The translations under genes and the position numbers were made by a program. From assembly GCA_946552115.1 (NCBI GenBank), contig CAMNRH010000016.1, forward strand, positions 1 to 64,000: 64,000 nucleotides of DNA, written 5' to 3'. A model generated the notes under the pieces. The model had not been told where the DNA came from and searched no databases. It saw only the letters and a program-made list of their open reading frames with translations. Below, piece by piece: positions 16,767 to 25,713 of the stretch (position 1 is the stretch's first letter; every line of letters starts with the position of its first letter). This DNA comes from an uncultured Lachnospiraceae bacterium (GTDB lineage: Bacteria > Bacillota > Clostridia > Lachnospirales > Lachnospiraceae).

Positions 16767-18047
16767 TTATACCTGCTCTAACGCCTGTTTCAAATCTGCA
16801 ATAATATCGTCGCCGCTCTCAATTCCGACACTGAATCTGATTAAATCCGGCTGTACGCCTGCTTCCTTAAGCTCCTGATCATTCATCTGCCGATGCGTAT
16901 GGCTCGCCGGATGAAGCACACAGCTTCTTGCATCCGCCACATGGGTTACGATTGCAATCATTTTCAGGCTGTCCATCATACGTACTGCCGCGTCTCTTCC
17001 GCCCTTTAATCCAAATGTAATGACACCGCAGGTTCCTTTCGGCATATATTTTTGTGCCAGCTCATAATATTTATCGCCTGGAAGCGACGGACAATTTACC
17101 CACGCAACCTTTTCATGCCCCTGCAGATATTTCGCCGCTTTAAGCGCATTTTCACAATGCCTCTCCATACGAAGATGAAGCGTTTCCAAGCCCAGATTCA
17201 GAAGAAATGCATTCTGCGGGGCCTGAATCGAACCCAAATCCCGCATAAGCTGTGCCGTAGCTTTTGTTATGTACGCCCCTTTTCCGAATTTCTCCGTATA
17301 TATAATCCCGTGATAGGTCTCATCCGGTGTAGTGAGTCCCGGAAATTTATCTGCATATGCTTCCCAGTCAAAATTTCCGCTGTCAACAATCGCGCCGCCC
17401 ACACAGGCTGCATGTCCGTCCATATATTTTGTCGTCGAATGCGTCACGATATCCGCACCCCACTCAAAGGGCCTGCAGTTAATCGGCGTCGCAAAGGTAT
17501 TGTCCACGATAAACGGAACGCCGTGCTTATGAGCCGCATTTGCAAACTTCTCAAAATCCAGTACGACCAGCGCCGGATTGGCAATCGTCTCGCCGAATAC
17601 CGCCTTTGTATTTTCGCGGAACGCACTGTCAAGCTCCTGCGGTGTACAGTCCGGGTCCACAAATGTTGCTTCCACACCCATCTTCCGGATTGTATGGGCG
17701 TACAGATTGTAGGTTCCGCCGTAAAGAGCGGATGCACATACGATATGGTCTCCGGCCTGCGCAATATTCATGATTGCATAAAAGCTGGCAGCCTGTCCGG
17801 AGGAAGTAAGCATCGCGGCTGCGCCGCCCTCCAAATCGCAGATTTTCGCCGCTACCGCATCATTGGTCGGATTCTGAAGCCTTGTATAAAAATATCCCGC
17901 TTCCTCTAAATCAAAAAGCCTTCCCATCTGCTCGCTGCTCGAATACTTAAACGTGGTGCTCTGATAAATCGGAAGCACTCTCGCCTCTCCGTTTCCCGGT
18001 TCATATCCCGACTGAATACATTTTGTTTCCATTTGATAATTACTCAC
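16767..18047 (-). CDS. metY: O-acetylhomoserine sulfhydrylase
   Basis: PLP enzyme that makes homocysteine (or methionine with methanethiol) from O-acetylhomoserine and sulfide. Seen: 426 residues of the Cys/Met metabolism family with the early YQSTTFKYSS segment, the PLP-phosphate region LTSSGQAASF, and the cofactor lysine in HSTTKYMDGH (about residue 207). The C-terminus has the SVGIE motif. RBS spacing favours the GTG at 18047 (7 bases after AGGAGG) over the ATG at 18053, which would be almost on top of the site. No room exists for a SAM riboswitch or T-box in the short gap after yebC, so any methionine control must act elsewhere. Confidence 0.93.
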   Translation of the reverse strand: MSNYQMETKCIQSGYEPGNGEARVLPIYQSTTFKYSSSEQMGRLFDLEEAGYFYTRLQNPTNDAVAAKICDLEGGAAAMLTSSGQAASFYAIMNIAQAGDHIVCASALYGGTYNLYAHTIRKMGVEATFVDPDCTPQELDSAFRENTKAVFGETIANPALVVLDFEKFANAAHKHGVPFIVDNTFATPINCRPFEWGADIVTHSTTKYMDGHAACVGGAIVDSGNFDWEAYADKFPGLTTPDETYHGIIYTEKFGKGAYITKATAQLMRDLGSIQAPQNAFLLNLGLETLHLRMERHCENALKAAKYLQGHEKVAWVNCPSLPGDKYYELAQKYMPKGTCGVITFGLKGGRDAAVRMMDSLKMIAIVTHVADARSCVLHPASHTHRQMNDQELKEAGVQPDLIRFSVGIESGDDIIADLKQALEQV

Positions 18048-18086
18048 ATTCATTCCTCCTGTAATGTAAATATATTTTTTCTTTTC

Positions 18087-18818
18087 CTATTCATCCCAAT
18101 TGTGGTAAACATTCTGTACGTCATCGTCATCATCCAGCATATCCAGCGTCTTCTGAATGCCTGCAATATCTTTTTCATCCGTAAGCGTTACGTAGGTCTG
18201 CGGAATCATTGTTATCTCCGCGGCAGCCATAGGAATTCCCATTTCCTCAAGGGTCTGACGCACCGCACTGAATTCCTCCGGAGCAGTGATAACCTCATAG
18301 CTGTCCTCCTCCTCGGAAAAATCCTCCGCGCCTGCATCCAGAGCCTTCATCATGAGCTCGTCGGCGTCACATTCGTATTCCTCCCTGTCAATCACAATCT
18401 GACCTTTTTTATCAAACATAAAGGAGACACATCCCGGTGTGCCCACATTCCCTTTCCCCTTAGTAAATGCGTTTTTCACATTCGTCGCTGTCCGGTTTCT
18501 GTTGTCCGTAAGCGTTTCTACGATAATGGCCGTCCCGTTCGGCCCGTAGCCCTCATATGTAATATATTCGTAATTGGCGGCATTTGCATCGCCGTCTGCT
18601 TTCTTTATATTTCTGTCAATCGTATCGTTGGGCATGTTATTGGCTTTCGCTTTCGCTATCACATCACGAAGCCTGCTGTTATTCGCCGGATCCGCGCTTC
18701 CGCCCTCCTTTACCGCAACTGCAAGCTCTTTCCCGATTTTAGTAAAGATTTTGCCCTTTGCAGCATCATTCTTTTCTTTCTTATGTTTGATATTCGCAAA
18801 TTTTGAATGTCCTGACAT
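18087..18818 (-). CDS. yebC: YebC/PmpR-family regulator or translation factor
   Basis: Seen: the complete 243-residue family protein, starting with [23 protein letters not shown] and [16 protein letters not shown], then the central acidic beta domains and a [12 protein letters not shown]-like tail. Known: YebC proteins were described as transcription regulators (PmpR) and more recently as factors that help ribosomes through difficult proline stretches. It lies 39 bases before metY and 54 bases after a CBS-domain gene, in a same-strand run. Nothing unusual in the sequence. Confidence 0.95.
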   Translation of the reverse strand: MSGHSKFANIKHKKEKNDAAKGKIFTKIGKELAVAVKEGGSADPANNSRLRDVIAKAKANNMPNDTIDRNIKKADGDANAANYEYITYEGYGPNGTAIIVETLTDNRNRTATNVKNAFTKGKGNVGTPGCVSFMFDKKGQIVIDREEYECDADELMMKALDAGAEDFSEEEDSYEVITAPEEFSAVRQTLEEMGIPMAAAEITMIPQTYVTLTDEKDIAGIQKTLDMLDDDDDVQNVYHNWDE

Positions 18819-18872
18819 GTTCCTTATCCCTCTCTTTATTTCTGATACTTATAATTTCTGCACCCATCCATT

Positions 18873-19670
18873 CTAGCACGCTTCCGTGAGTTTTTCAATC
18901 TTAACTCTCTGTATTGTATTATCATTCACCTCAAGAACGGTAAAGCAATAACCTTCATATTTCACGACACACTGCTCATCCTCCCCGGGAATCCTGTCAA
19001 GCTGTGCGACAAGAAACCCATTGAGCGTCTCATATTCTTCTTTTTCAAATATGATCTCTATTCTGTCCTCCAGACGTTCCAAATCAAGAAAGCCCCTGGC
19101 AAGAAAACTTCCGTCGGCAAGCTCCTTAAATTCCTCGTCCTCCTCGTCATATTCATCCAGAATATTTCCGACAATCTCCTCCAGAATATCCTCCAGCGCA
19201 ACCAGCCCCGCAGTCTGTCCGTATTCGTCAATGACAATGACGATATGATTCTTTTCCGCCTGCATCTCCTTAAATAACGTATCAATGCTTTTTGTCTCCG
19301 GGATAAATGCTACCGGACGTATGTAATCTGTCAATTCCTCAATCGGAGTATTCCGAAGCTCCTTATTGAGGTAACACGTCATTGCCTCCCTTAAATGCAT
19401 GAAACCGATAATCTCGTCAATGCCCTCCCTGTAAATCGGAAATCTTGAATGGCATTCCTTAAGCATAAACCGAAGCGCCTCCTCAAGCTTCTCTTTCCCG
19501 TCGATTGCCACAACATTTCTCCTGTGGGTCATAATATCTTTCGCATCCTTGTCCAAATACCGGACAATATTGCGAATCAGCTCCGCCGATTCTTTTTCAG
19601 GATTTTTTCCGGATTCCTCCTCCGCCTGAAATAGCTGTCTCATCCGCCCAAATAAACTACCGTCTTCCAT
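18873..19670 (-). CDS. CorC/HlyC-type CBS-domain protein
   Basis: Seen: 265 residues with a short charged N-terminus, a CBS pair (about residues 45-170; KDIMTHRRNV at the entry, IVIDEYGQTAGLVALEDILEEIVG at the end) and the CorC_HlyC domain (from about 183). There is no DUF21 membrane domain, so this is the short, soluble CorC form rather than a full hemolysin-type transporter. Known: such proteins are tied to magnesium/cobalt efflux or membrane ion balance and bind adenine nucleotides. It is 26 bases after mazF in a same-strand run. The exact role is unknown. Confidence 0.88.
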   Translation of the reverse strand: MEDGSLFGRMRQLFQAEEESGKNPEKESAELIRNIVRYLDKDAKDIMTHRRNVVAIDGKEKLEEALRFMLKECHSRFPIYREGIDEIIGFMHLREAMTCYLNKELRNTPIEELTDYIRPVAFIPETKSIDTLFKEMQAEKNHIVIVIDEYGQTAGLVALEDILEEIVGNILDEYDEEDEEFKELADGSFLARGFLDLERLEDRIEIIFEKEEYETLNGFLVAQLDRIPGEDEQCVVKYEGYCFTVLEVNDNTIQRVKIEKLTEAC

Positions 19671-19696
19671 AATACTTTTCTTTTTTCACTCCTTTG

Positions 19697-20044
19697 TTAT
19701 GTATGAAGCTCGAAACTCACCTTCAGGGCCTCATCTACTTTGTGCATAATTTCCTTATCCAGATGACAGACCAAATCCTTAAGCCTCTGCTTGTCAATTG
19801 TTCTTACCTGTTCCAATAATACTACGGAATTCTTCACAATCTGATAACGTCTCGCATCAAGCTCTACATGAGTCGGAAGCTTTGCCTTATTCATCCGCGA
19901 AGTAATTGCCGCACAGATTATGGTAGGACTGTGTCTGTTTCCCACATCATTCTGAATCACCAGCACCGGCCTTACTCCTCCCTGTTCTGAGCCTACCACC
20001 GGACTTAAATCTGCATAAAATATATCGCCGCGTCTTACCTGCAC
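19697..20044 (-). CDS. mazF: MazF/EndoA-type mRNA endoribonuclease toxin
   Basis: Seen: a 115-residue MazF/PemK-fold protein ([20 protein letters not shown] at the start). Counting from the GTG at 20044, arginine is residue 25 and threonine is 48, the same numbers as the catalytic pair known for Bacillus EndoA. That start has GGAG 10 bases upstream; a GTG three codons earlier (20053) is too close to it. Known: EndoA cleaves mRNA at short U-rich sites and is held by the antitoxin EndoAI, encoded just upstream in Bacillus between alr and endoA. Here the gap to alr is 96 bases and contains no antitoxin gene. Intact and probably active. Confidence 0.92.
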   Translation of the reverse strand: MQVRRGDIFYADLSPVVGSEQGGVRPVLVIQNDVGNRHSPTIICAAITSRMNKAKLPTHVELDARRYQIVKNSVVLLEQVRTIDKQRLKDLVCHLDKEIMHKVDEALKVSFELHT

Positions 20045-20140
20045 TCTATTCACACTCCGATTTTCTAAGATACAAATAGTATTTCCACCTTTTTCGGAAG
20101 TATTCCACAGAGTTATCTTAAAACAGGCTGACAGCCGGCA

Positions 20141-21307
20141 TTATTCAAAATAATCCATCTGTCCTGTCATCTCTCCGTGACGGATAAAGGTTCTCGGAAT
20201 CCTTTTCCCCAGACAGCAGATAAATTCATAATTAAATTTTCCGGAAAGCTCGCTTAAAACCTCTACCGGGAGCCACTCCTTCCCGTCACGTCCCACAAGC
20301 GTCACTTTATCTCCAAAGCTCACATTCGGAATTTCCGTGACATCTGTCATAAACTGATCCATACATATTCTTCCGAGAATCGGAGCCTTTTTTCCGTGAA
20401 TCAGTACATAGCCCTTTCCGGAAAGGCTTCTCGGATAACCGTCACCGTATCCCACCGGAACTGTCGCGATTTTCGTTTCCCTCTCCGTAACAAAGGTTCC
20501 CCCGTAGCTTACCGGCGTCCCGGCTCCGACCCATTTCACATGGCTGACATGGCTGATTAATTCCATTGCCGGTCTTAACGGAACATTTTTCTTTTTTACC
20601 TCCTCGGACGGATATAATCCGTATACGGAGATTCCGGCCCGGACAAGATTTAAATTTGCCTCCCTGAGATCGATAATGCCTGCACTGTTGGAGCAATGAC
20701 AATACCGAAACTCAACGTTTCGCTCACTAAGAGCACGCTTCATAAAAAGGAAACGCTTCAGCTGTATTTCCGTAAATCCTTTATCTGCCTCATCAGCTTT
20801 CGAGAAATGTGTATACAGTCCCTCCATAACAAGGCCCGGAAGCCGGCTGATTTCCTCAATCACCTTTACGCTTTCCTTTTCTGCCGGAAAACCAAGCCTT
20901 GACATCCCCGTATCCAGCTTGATATGGATATATGCTTTTTTCCCCAGCTTCCCGGCCAGAGCGGAAATCTGCCCAGCCATCTCTTTCGTATAGACGGTCA
21001 TCCGAATCTCTTCTTTCAGCATTTCTTCTCTCTGCTCCGGAAAGACGCAGCCAAGAACGAGAACCGGCTTTTTTATTCCCTGCCGTTTTAAAATAACAGC
21101 TTCCTCCGGTGTTGCCACCGCACATCCCCAGACATATTCCTTATCTTCAAAAAGCCCCGCAATCTGCACGGCGCCATGTCCGTATCCATCCATCTTGACA
21201 ACTGCGAGCATAAGAACGCCGTCCTGAATATTTTTCTTCATCATTTCCATATTATATTCAACCGCATCCAAATCTACCCGCGCACAGATTCTGTTGTATG
21301 CTTTCAC
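20141..21307 (-). CDS. alr: Alanine racemase
   Basis: PLP enzyme making D-alanine for peptidoglycan. Seen: 388 residues with the cofactor lysine 38 in VVKMDGYGHGA, the barrel segments typical of the family, and the catalytic tyrosine region VSYGGTFV (about residue 267) of the C-terminal beta domain. The start is GTG (21305-21307) and forms a GTGA overlap with the stop of nnrD, so it is translationally coupled to it. nnrD-alr-mazF order is common in Firmicutes. The active-site sequence has MD where most enzymes have AN, which is tolerated in this clade. Confidence 0.95.
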   Translation of the reverse strand: MKAYNRICARVDLDAVEYNMEMMKKNIQDGVLMLAVVKMDGYGHGAVQIAGLFEDKEYVWGCAVATPEEAVILKRQGIKKPVLVLGCVFPEQREEMLKEEIRMTVYTKEMAGQISALAGKLGKKAYIHIKLDTGMSRLGFPAEKESVKVIEEISRLPGLVMEGLYTHFSKADEADKGFTEIQLKRFLFMKRALSERNVEFRYCHCSNSAGIIDLREANLNLVRAGISVYGLYPSEEVKKKNVPLRPAMELISHVSHVKWVGAGTPVSYGGTFVTERETKIATVPVGYGDGYPRSLSGKGYVLIHGKKAPILGRICMDQFMTDVTEIPNVSFGDKVTLVGRDGKEWLPVEVLSELSGKFNYEFICCLGKRIPRTFIRHGEMTGQMDYFE

Positions 21308-22809
21308 GCTGTCTCATCCTCCAATTCTTCGATTACAACTCCAAGATTATCGGCAATCTCCCTTGCCAGAATACTGTATCGTCCTCTTACGCGCGCCGCA
21401 TATTCCCCGGCACGTCCATGCAGATATACCCCGAGCACCGCCGCATCCTCTTCTTTCACTCCCTGTGCCAAAAAACCGGTCACAATTCCTGCAAGCACGT
21501 CTCCCGAACCGGCCTTTGCCATTGCCGCACAGCCGGATGGATTTATACATATACGATTGTTCCCGGAAAGAATTAATGTTCTTGCATCCTTGAGAATACA
21601 GGTAACGCCCGTTTCTTTTGTAAATGTCCGCAGGATATCGCCGCGGCTGCTTTGAATTTCTTCTACGCTTCTTCCCGTGAGGCGGGAAAATTCTTTCATA
21701 TGAGGTGTCAGAATGATTCTCTTTTCCCGAAGTACATTTTTGTATTTTTTATTTTCAGCAATCAGGTTAAGTCCGTCTGCGTCAATCACACAGGGTACCT
21801 CTGCATTTTCAATGACCGTACGCAGAATTTTCCGGGATTTTTCGCTCATTCCGAGACCAGAACCGATACAAACAGTATCCGCCCAGTTAAGGAGCTTTAA
21901 AAGTTCCCGCTCATCAAAAAGCTCATAGGTTGTAATTACCGCCTCCGGGAGCTGCTCCTGTAAAATCACCCGATTTTCCTCTGCCGTGTAAATTCTTACA
22001 AGCCCCGCTCCTGCCCGGTATGCTCCCAGTGCATTCAAATATGCGGCTCCCGACATTCCCTTACTTCCTGAAATCATCAATACTTTCCCATAGGTACCCT
22101 TATTGGAATCCGGCTTCCTTTCAGGAAGAAGCTTCCTGTAATCGCACTGCTCCGGCATATATGCGACTTTCAAATCCTTTTTAAAGGTATGCTCGGAAAT
22201 ACCGATGTCGGCCGTTATAAGCTTTCCGGCACAGGATTTGCCCGGTTCAAACAGAAGTCCTGCCTTTCCCGCCTGGAACGTTATCGTAGCATCCGCCCGA
22301 AATGCGGCTCCAAGTACTTTTCCCGTATCTGACGATACCCCGGAGGGAATGTCCACAGCCACCTTGTATCCCGGACACGCATTCATCTTCTTTATAATCT
22401 CTGAATATTTTCCGGTAATTTCTCTACTCAGCCCGATGCCGAAAAGTGCGTCTATGATGATACTATATTCGTTTTCCGGAAAATCGTCACACAGAATTCC
22501 GTCTGTCTCTTCAAAAAGCCTTTTTTGATATGCAGCTTCTTCTGTAAGATGTTCCGGATTTCCTGCCATAACAGCCGTTACGCGCCGTCCTTCTTTCGCA
22601 AACATTCTCGCAATGGCAAAGCCGTCTCCGCCGTTGTTTCCGGAACCGCATACAACACAGATATGCGTAATATCCTGCCTGTTTTTCTTAATCCAGTCTG
22701 CGCAGGCTACGGCCGCCCGCTCCATAAGTGTAAGCGACGGAGTAAAAAGTTTTTGTATCGTGTATCCGTCTGCCTCTTTCATCTGTGCTCCATTCGGTAG
22801 ATATTTCAT
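21304..22809 (-). CDS. nnrD: Bifunctional NAD(P)H-hydrate epimerase and ADP-dependent hydrate dehydratase
   Basis: Repairs hydrated NAD(P)H. Seen: 501 residues in two domains. The N-terminal YjeF_N epimerase half (about 1-210) has VVCGSGNNGGDGFAIAR and ALFGIGLSREI; the C-terminal ribokinase-like dehydratase half (about 225-500) has VLMISGSKGMSGAAYLNALGA split by the usual loops, and the KAGSGDVLAGI catalytic loop with its aspartate. Known: the two activities are fused in many bacteria. It lies between rex and alr, overlapping alr by 4 bases. Ribosome site GGAGGCTTAAAGG precedes the ATG. Confidence 0.95.
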   Translation of the reverse strand: MKYLPNGAQMKEADGYTIQKLFTPSLTLMERAAVACADWIKKNRQDITHICVVCGSGNNGGDGFAIARMFAKEGRRVTAVMAGNPEHLTEEAAYQKRLFEETDGILCDDFPENEYSIIIDALFGIGLSREITGKYSEIIKKMNACPGYKVAVDIPSGVSSDTGKVLGAAFRADATITFQAGKAGLLFEPGKSCAGKLITADIGISEHTFKKDLKVAYMPEQCDYRKLLPERKPDSNKGTYGKVLMISGSKGMSGAAYLNALGAYRAGAGLVRIYTAEENRVILQEQLPEAVITTYELFDERELLKLLNWADTVCIGSGLGMSEKSRKILRTVIENAEVPCVIDADGLNLIAENKKYKNVLREKRIILTPHMKEFSRLTGRSVEEIQSSRGDILRTFTKETGVTCILKDARTLILSGNNRICINPSGCAAMAKAGSGDVLAGIVTGFLAQGVKEEDAAVLGVYLHGRAGEYAARVRGRYSILAREIADNLGVVIEELEDETA

Positions 22810-22888
22810 CCTTTAAGCCTCCTCCATCATAGAAAAAACGTGTAAAGACAAACCTTCTGCACCTGCTTCTCTCCACACGCTCTTCTGC

Positions 22889-23533
22889 TCATTCTTTGTG
22901 TTTCTCATTATAACGGCATATATTATAGGATAATTTCATCAAACTCTCTGACAAATGAACATTCTCTACAATAATATTCTCCGGAAGATTCAAATCCGTA
23001 TGTGCAAAATTCCAGATTGCACGCACTCCGTTATCCACCAGCATATTCGCAACCTCAACAGCCGTATCTTTCGGAATCGTAAGAGCGGCAATCTCCACAT
23101 CATTATTTCTGACAAATTCCTTAAGCTCCTCCATCATGCGAATCTTTACACCGCGAATCTCAGTATTCGTAAGCGCCGGATTAATATCAAAGAGTCCTCT
23201 GAGTACGAATCCTCTTTTTTCAAACGCCGCATAGTTTGCCAACGCCTGTCCCAGGTTGCCTGCCCCAATGATAATCATATTATGATTTTCTTCAAGCCCC
23301 AGAATCTTTCCGATTTCCGTATACAAATATTTTACGTTATATCCATATCCCTGCTGGCCGAATCCGCCGAAATTATTCAAATCCTGACGTATCTGAGACG
23401 CCGTCACTTTCATTCGTTTACTTAAGTCATTGGACGAAATCCTCTCTACCCCGTCCTCTAATAATTCACCTAAGTATCTGTAATATCTCGGGAGTCTTTG
23501 TATGACTGCCTGAGAAATTTCCCTGCCTTGCAT
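22889..23533 (-). CDS. rex: Redox-sensing transcriptional repressor Rex
   Basis: Binds DNA when NAD dominates and is released by NADH; controls fermentation genes. Seen: 214 residues, an N-terminal winged helix (ISSNDLSKRMKVTASQIRQDLNNFGGFG, described here as residues about 32-59) and a Rossmann domain with GAGNLGQALANY (about 93-104) and the DINPAL segment. I chose the ATG at 23533 because AGGTGG is 8 bases before it; an in-frame extension upstream has no site and covers the promoter. At least one likely target is in this window: the alcohol dehydrogenase promoter with two matching palindromes. Confidence 0.95.
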   Translation of the reverse strand: MQGREISQAVIQRLPRYYRYLGELLEDGVERISSNDLSKRMKVTASQIRQDLNNFGGFGQQGYGYNVKYLYTEIGKILGLEENHNMIIIGAGNLGQALANYAAFEKRGFVLRGLFDINPALTNTEIRGVKIRMMEELKEFVRNNDVEIAALTIPKDTAVEVANMLVDNGVRAIWNFAHTDLNLPENIIVENVHLSESLMKLSYNICRYNEKHKE

Positions 23534-23564
23534 TACATATTCCACCTTTCTATATCTACAGATC

Positions 23565-23593
23565 ATTATAGTAAATTGTGTGTCTAAAGTCAA
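23565..23593 (-). promoter_or_regulatory. Promoter of rex
   Basis: Minus-strand TTGACT (23588-23593) and TATAAT (23565-23570), spacer 17 bases, 32 bases before the rex ATG. Strong sigma-A match, driving the long rex-nnrD-alr run. Confidence 0.75.
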
Positions 23594-23609
23594 ACTTTTA
23601 GTTGTTTTT

Positions 23610-23638
23610 TTAACAATTTTCGTTATAATAATTATAGT
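23610..23638 (+). promoter_or_regulatory. Promoter of the ABC-F gene
   Basis: Plus-strand TTAACA (23610-23615) and TATAGT (23633-23638) with a 17-base spacer. A second overlapping choice is TTGTTT (23602-23607) with TATAAT (23624-23629), spacer 16. Divergent from the rex promoter. Confidence 0.55.
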
Positions 23639-23664
23639 CTAATGCGTAATTGGGGGAAAGTGTT

Positions 23665-25590
23665 ATGATATTTGCCTGTCATGGTATTTGTAAAGCATTT
23701 GGAGAAGAAATCATTGTAAAAAACGGCTCCTTTCATATAGAAGAACACGAGAAAGCCACGCTTACAGGCATAAACGGAGCCGGAAAAACTACCATATTCA
23801 GAATGATTGCCGGGGAGCTTCCGTTAGACGCGGGTACTGTTGTTCTTACGAAAGGAAAAACGCTCGGGTATCTGGCACAGCATCAGGATATGGTAAGCCG
23901 GGGTACAATTTACGACGAGGTAAAAACTGCCAAACAGGAATTAATTGATATGGAGCGGCAAATCCGGGCCATTGAGCTTGAAATGAAGCATTTAAACGGC
24001 GAAGCTCTTAATAAGCGTATGGAGGTTTACCACCGCCTTACTACTGCCTTTGAAAATGCGGACGGCTATGCATATGAAAGCGAGATTACCGGAGTCCTTA
24101 AAGGGCTTGGATTTATGGAAGCCGATTTTAGTAAGCATACGGACACCTTATCCGGCGGTCAAAAAACCCGTGTAGCCCTCGGAAAGCTTCTGCTTGCCAA
24201 ACCGGATATTCTTCTTTTGGATGAGCCTACGAACCATCTGGATTTGAATTCCGTCTCATGGCTTGAAACGTATCTTCTGAATTATTCGGGAGCGGTTCTG
24301 ATTGTCTCTCATGACCGTTATTTTCTAAACCGTGTCGTGACAAAAATTATTGAAATAGAAAACGGAAAGCTGACGACCTACATGGGAAACTATCACGCCT
24401 ATGCAGAAAAGAAAAAGCAGCTCCGGGATGCAAAGCTTAAGGAATATTTAAATCAACAGCGTGAAATCAGGCATCAGGAAGCCGTTATTGAAAAGCTTCG
24501 CTCCTTTAACCGGGAAAAATCAATTAAACGGGCGGAGAGCCGCGTTAAAATGCTGGACAAGATAAAACCTGTAGAAAAACCGGCAGAGCTTCACACCGAA
24601 ATTCATCTGAAATTAGAGCCTTCTAAGGTGAGCGGAAATGATGTTCTCTCTGTAGAACATCTAAGCAAATCCTTTCCTCCCCAGACCTTATTTACCGATG
24701 TAAGCTTTGAAATAAAACGGGGCGAGCATGTAGCGGTGATTGGCGATAACGGAACCGGAAAAACTACGCTTCTTAAAATATTGAATCAGGTACTCCCGGC
24801 TGATGCCGGACTGTTCCGTCTCGGAACGAATGTACAGATTGGCTATTATGACCAGGAACACCATGTTCTTCATATGGACAAGACAATTTTTGACGAAATC
24901 TCAGACGATTATCCATCTCTTACGGGAACCGAAATCCGCAATATGCTTGCGGCGTTTCTTTTCACCGGGGACGATGTGTTTAAGCTTATCGGCGATTTAA
25001 GCGGCGGAGAACGGGGACGCGTATCTTTAGCAAAATTAATGCTTTCGGAGGCAAATTTTCTCATCTTAGATGAGCCTACAAACCATTTGGATATCACCTC
25101 TAAGGAGATTCTGGAAAAGGCGCTCAATGATTACAGCGGCACGGTGCTCTATGTTTCCCATGACCGGTATTTCATTAACCAGACCGCCTCAAGAATTCTG
25201 GATTTGGTTGGTCAATCCTTTGTAAATTATATCGGAAATTATGACTATTATCTGGAAAAAAGGGATGAGCTCACGGCTGCCTATACAAATAGCCCCGCTG
25301 AAAACCGTTCCACCGATGCCGATGTTTCCTCTGGCAATCCCTCCTCCCGGTTAAGCTGGCAGGAGCAAAAGGAAGCGCAGGCCAGAGAGCGGAAACGCCA
25401 AAATGACCTTAAGAAAACCGAGGAACAAATCGCCTCTCTTGAAAACCGCAGCGCAGAAATCGACGAATGGATGACACGGGAGGAAATCTATACAAACTCC
25501 ATAAAATGTCAGGAACTGTCAAAAGAAAAGGCCGCTATTGAGGATGAGCTGGAATCACTGTACGAGGCATGGGAGGCTCTGGCAGAATAA
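23665..25590 (+). CDS. ABC-F family ribosome-associated ATPase (YdiF-like)
   Basis: Seen: 641 residues without membrane segments, with two ATPase domains. Domain 1 has GINGAGKTT and LSGGQKTR with LLLDEPTNHLD; domain 2 has GDNGTGKTT and LSGGERGR with LILDEPTNHLD. Between them is the charged P-site tRNA-interaction linker (about 245-310), and a coiled-coil tail closes the protein (about 560-641). The ATG at 23665 follows GGGGGAAAG; a TTG five codons earlier is too close. Known: ABC-F proteins act on ribosomes, as translation factors or antibiotic-protection proteins. In Bacillus, ydiF lies close to rex, so the neighbourhood favours the housekeeping YdiF type over a resistance protein. Confidence 0.93.
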   Translation: MIFACHGICKAFGEEIIVKNGSFHIEEHEKATLTGINGAGKTTIFRMIAGELPLDAGTVVLTKGKTLGYLAQHQDMVSRGTIYDEVKTAKQELIDMERQIRAIELEMKHLNGEALNKRMEVYHRLTTAFENADGYAYESEITGVLKGLGFMEADFSKHTDTLSGGQKTRVALGKLLLAKPDILLLDEPTNHLDLNSVSWLETYLLNYSGAVLIVSHDRYFLNRVVTKIIEIENGKLTTYMGNYHAYAEKKKQLRDAKLKEYLNQQREIRHQEAVIEKLRSFNREKSIKRAESRVKMLDKIKPVEKPAELHTEIHLKLEPSKVSGNDVLSVEHLSKSFPPQTLFTDVSFEIKRGEHVAVIGDNGTGKTTLLKILNQVLPADAGLFRLGTNVQIGYYDQEHHVLHMDKTIFDEISDDYPSLTGTEIRNMLAAFLFTGDDVFKLIGDLSGGERGRVSLAKLMLSEANFLILDEPTNHLDITSKEILEKALNDYSGTVLYVSHDRYFINQTASRILDLVGQSFVNYIGNYDYYLEKRDELTAAYTNSPAENRSTDADVSSGNPSSRLSWQEQKEAQARERKRQNDLKKTEEQIASLENRSAEIDEWMTREEIYTNSIKCQELSKEKAAIEDELESLYEAWEALAE

Positions 25591-25638
25591 TGAAAAAATA
25601 ACGAATAGAACTGGGAATCGGATTCTCCTACACACAAA

Positions 25639-25687
25639 AGGGCTTGCAGCCGTCACCCCTGAACGTCTGCAAGCCCTGCCATTTTTT
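25639..25687 (+). terminator. Intrinsic terminator between the ABC-F gene and icd
   Basis: Perfect 10-bp stem GGGCTTGCAG / CTGCAAGCCC with a loop of about 20 bases and a following run of six T on the plus strand. It lies between two convergent genes and may also slow transcripts leaving icd. Confidence 0.8.
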
Positions 25688-25713
25688 ATGCTTTTTTCAC
25701 ATTACTCACTGTT

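Noticed and set aside
18048-18086. SAM riboswitch or T-box ahead of metY
   Set aside because: The gap to yebC is only 39 bases, too short for either.
17052-18806. Two long plus-strand open frames opposite metY and yebC
   Set aside because: Antisense shadows of intact conserved genes with no family resemblance.
23602-23617. TTGTT...AACAA inverted repeat in the rex/ABC-F gap as a Rex autoregulation site
   Set aside because: The arms are 5 bases apart instead of 8, and the inner TTAA parts are missing, so it does not fit the Rex consensus.
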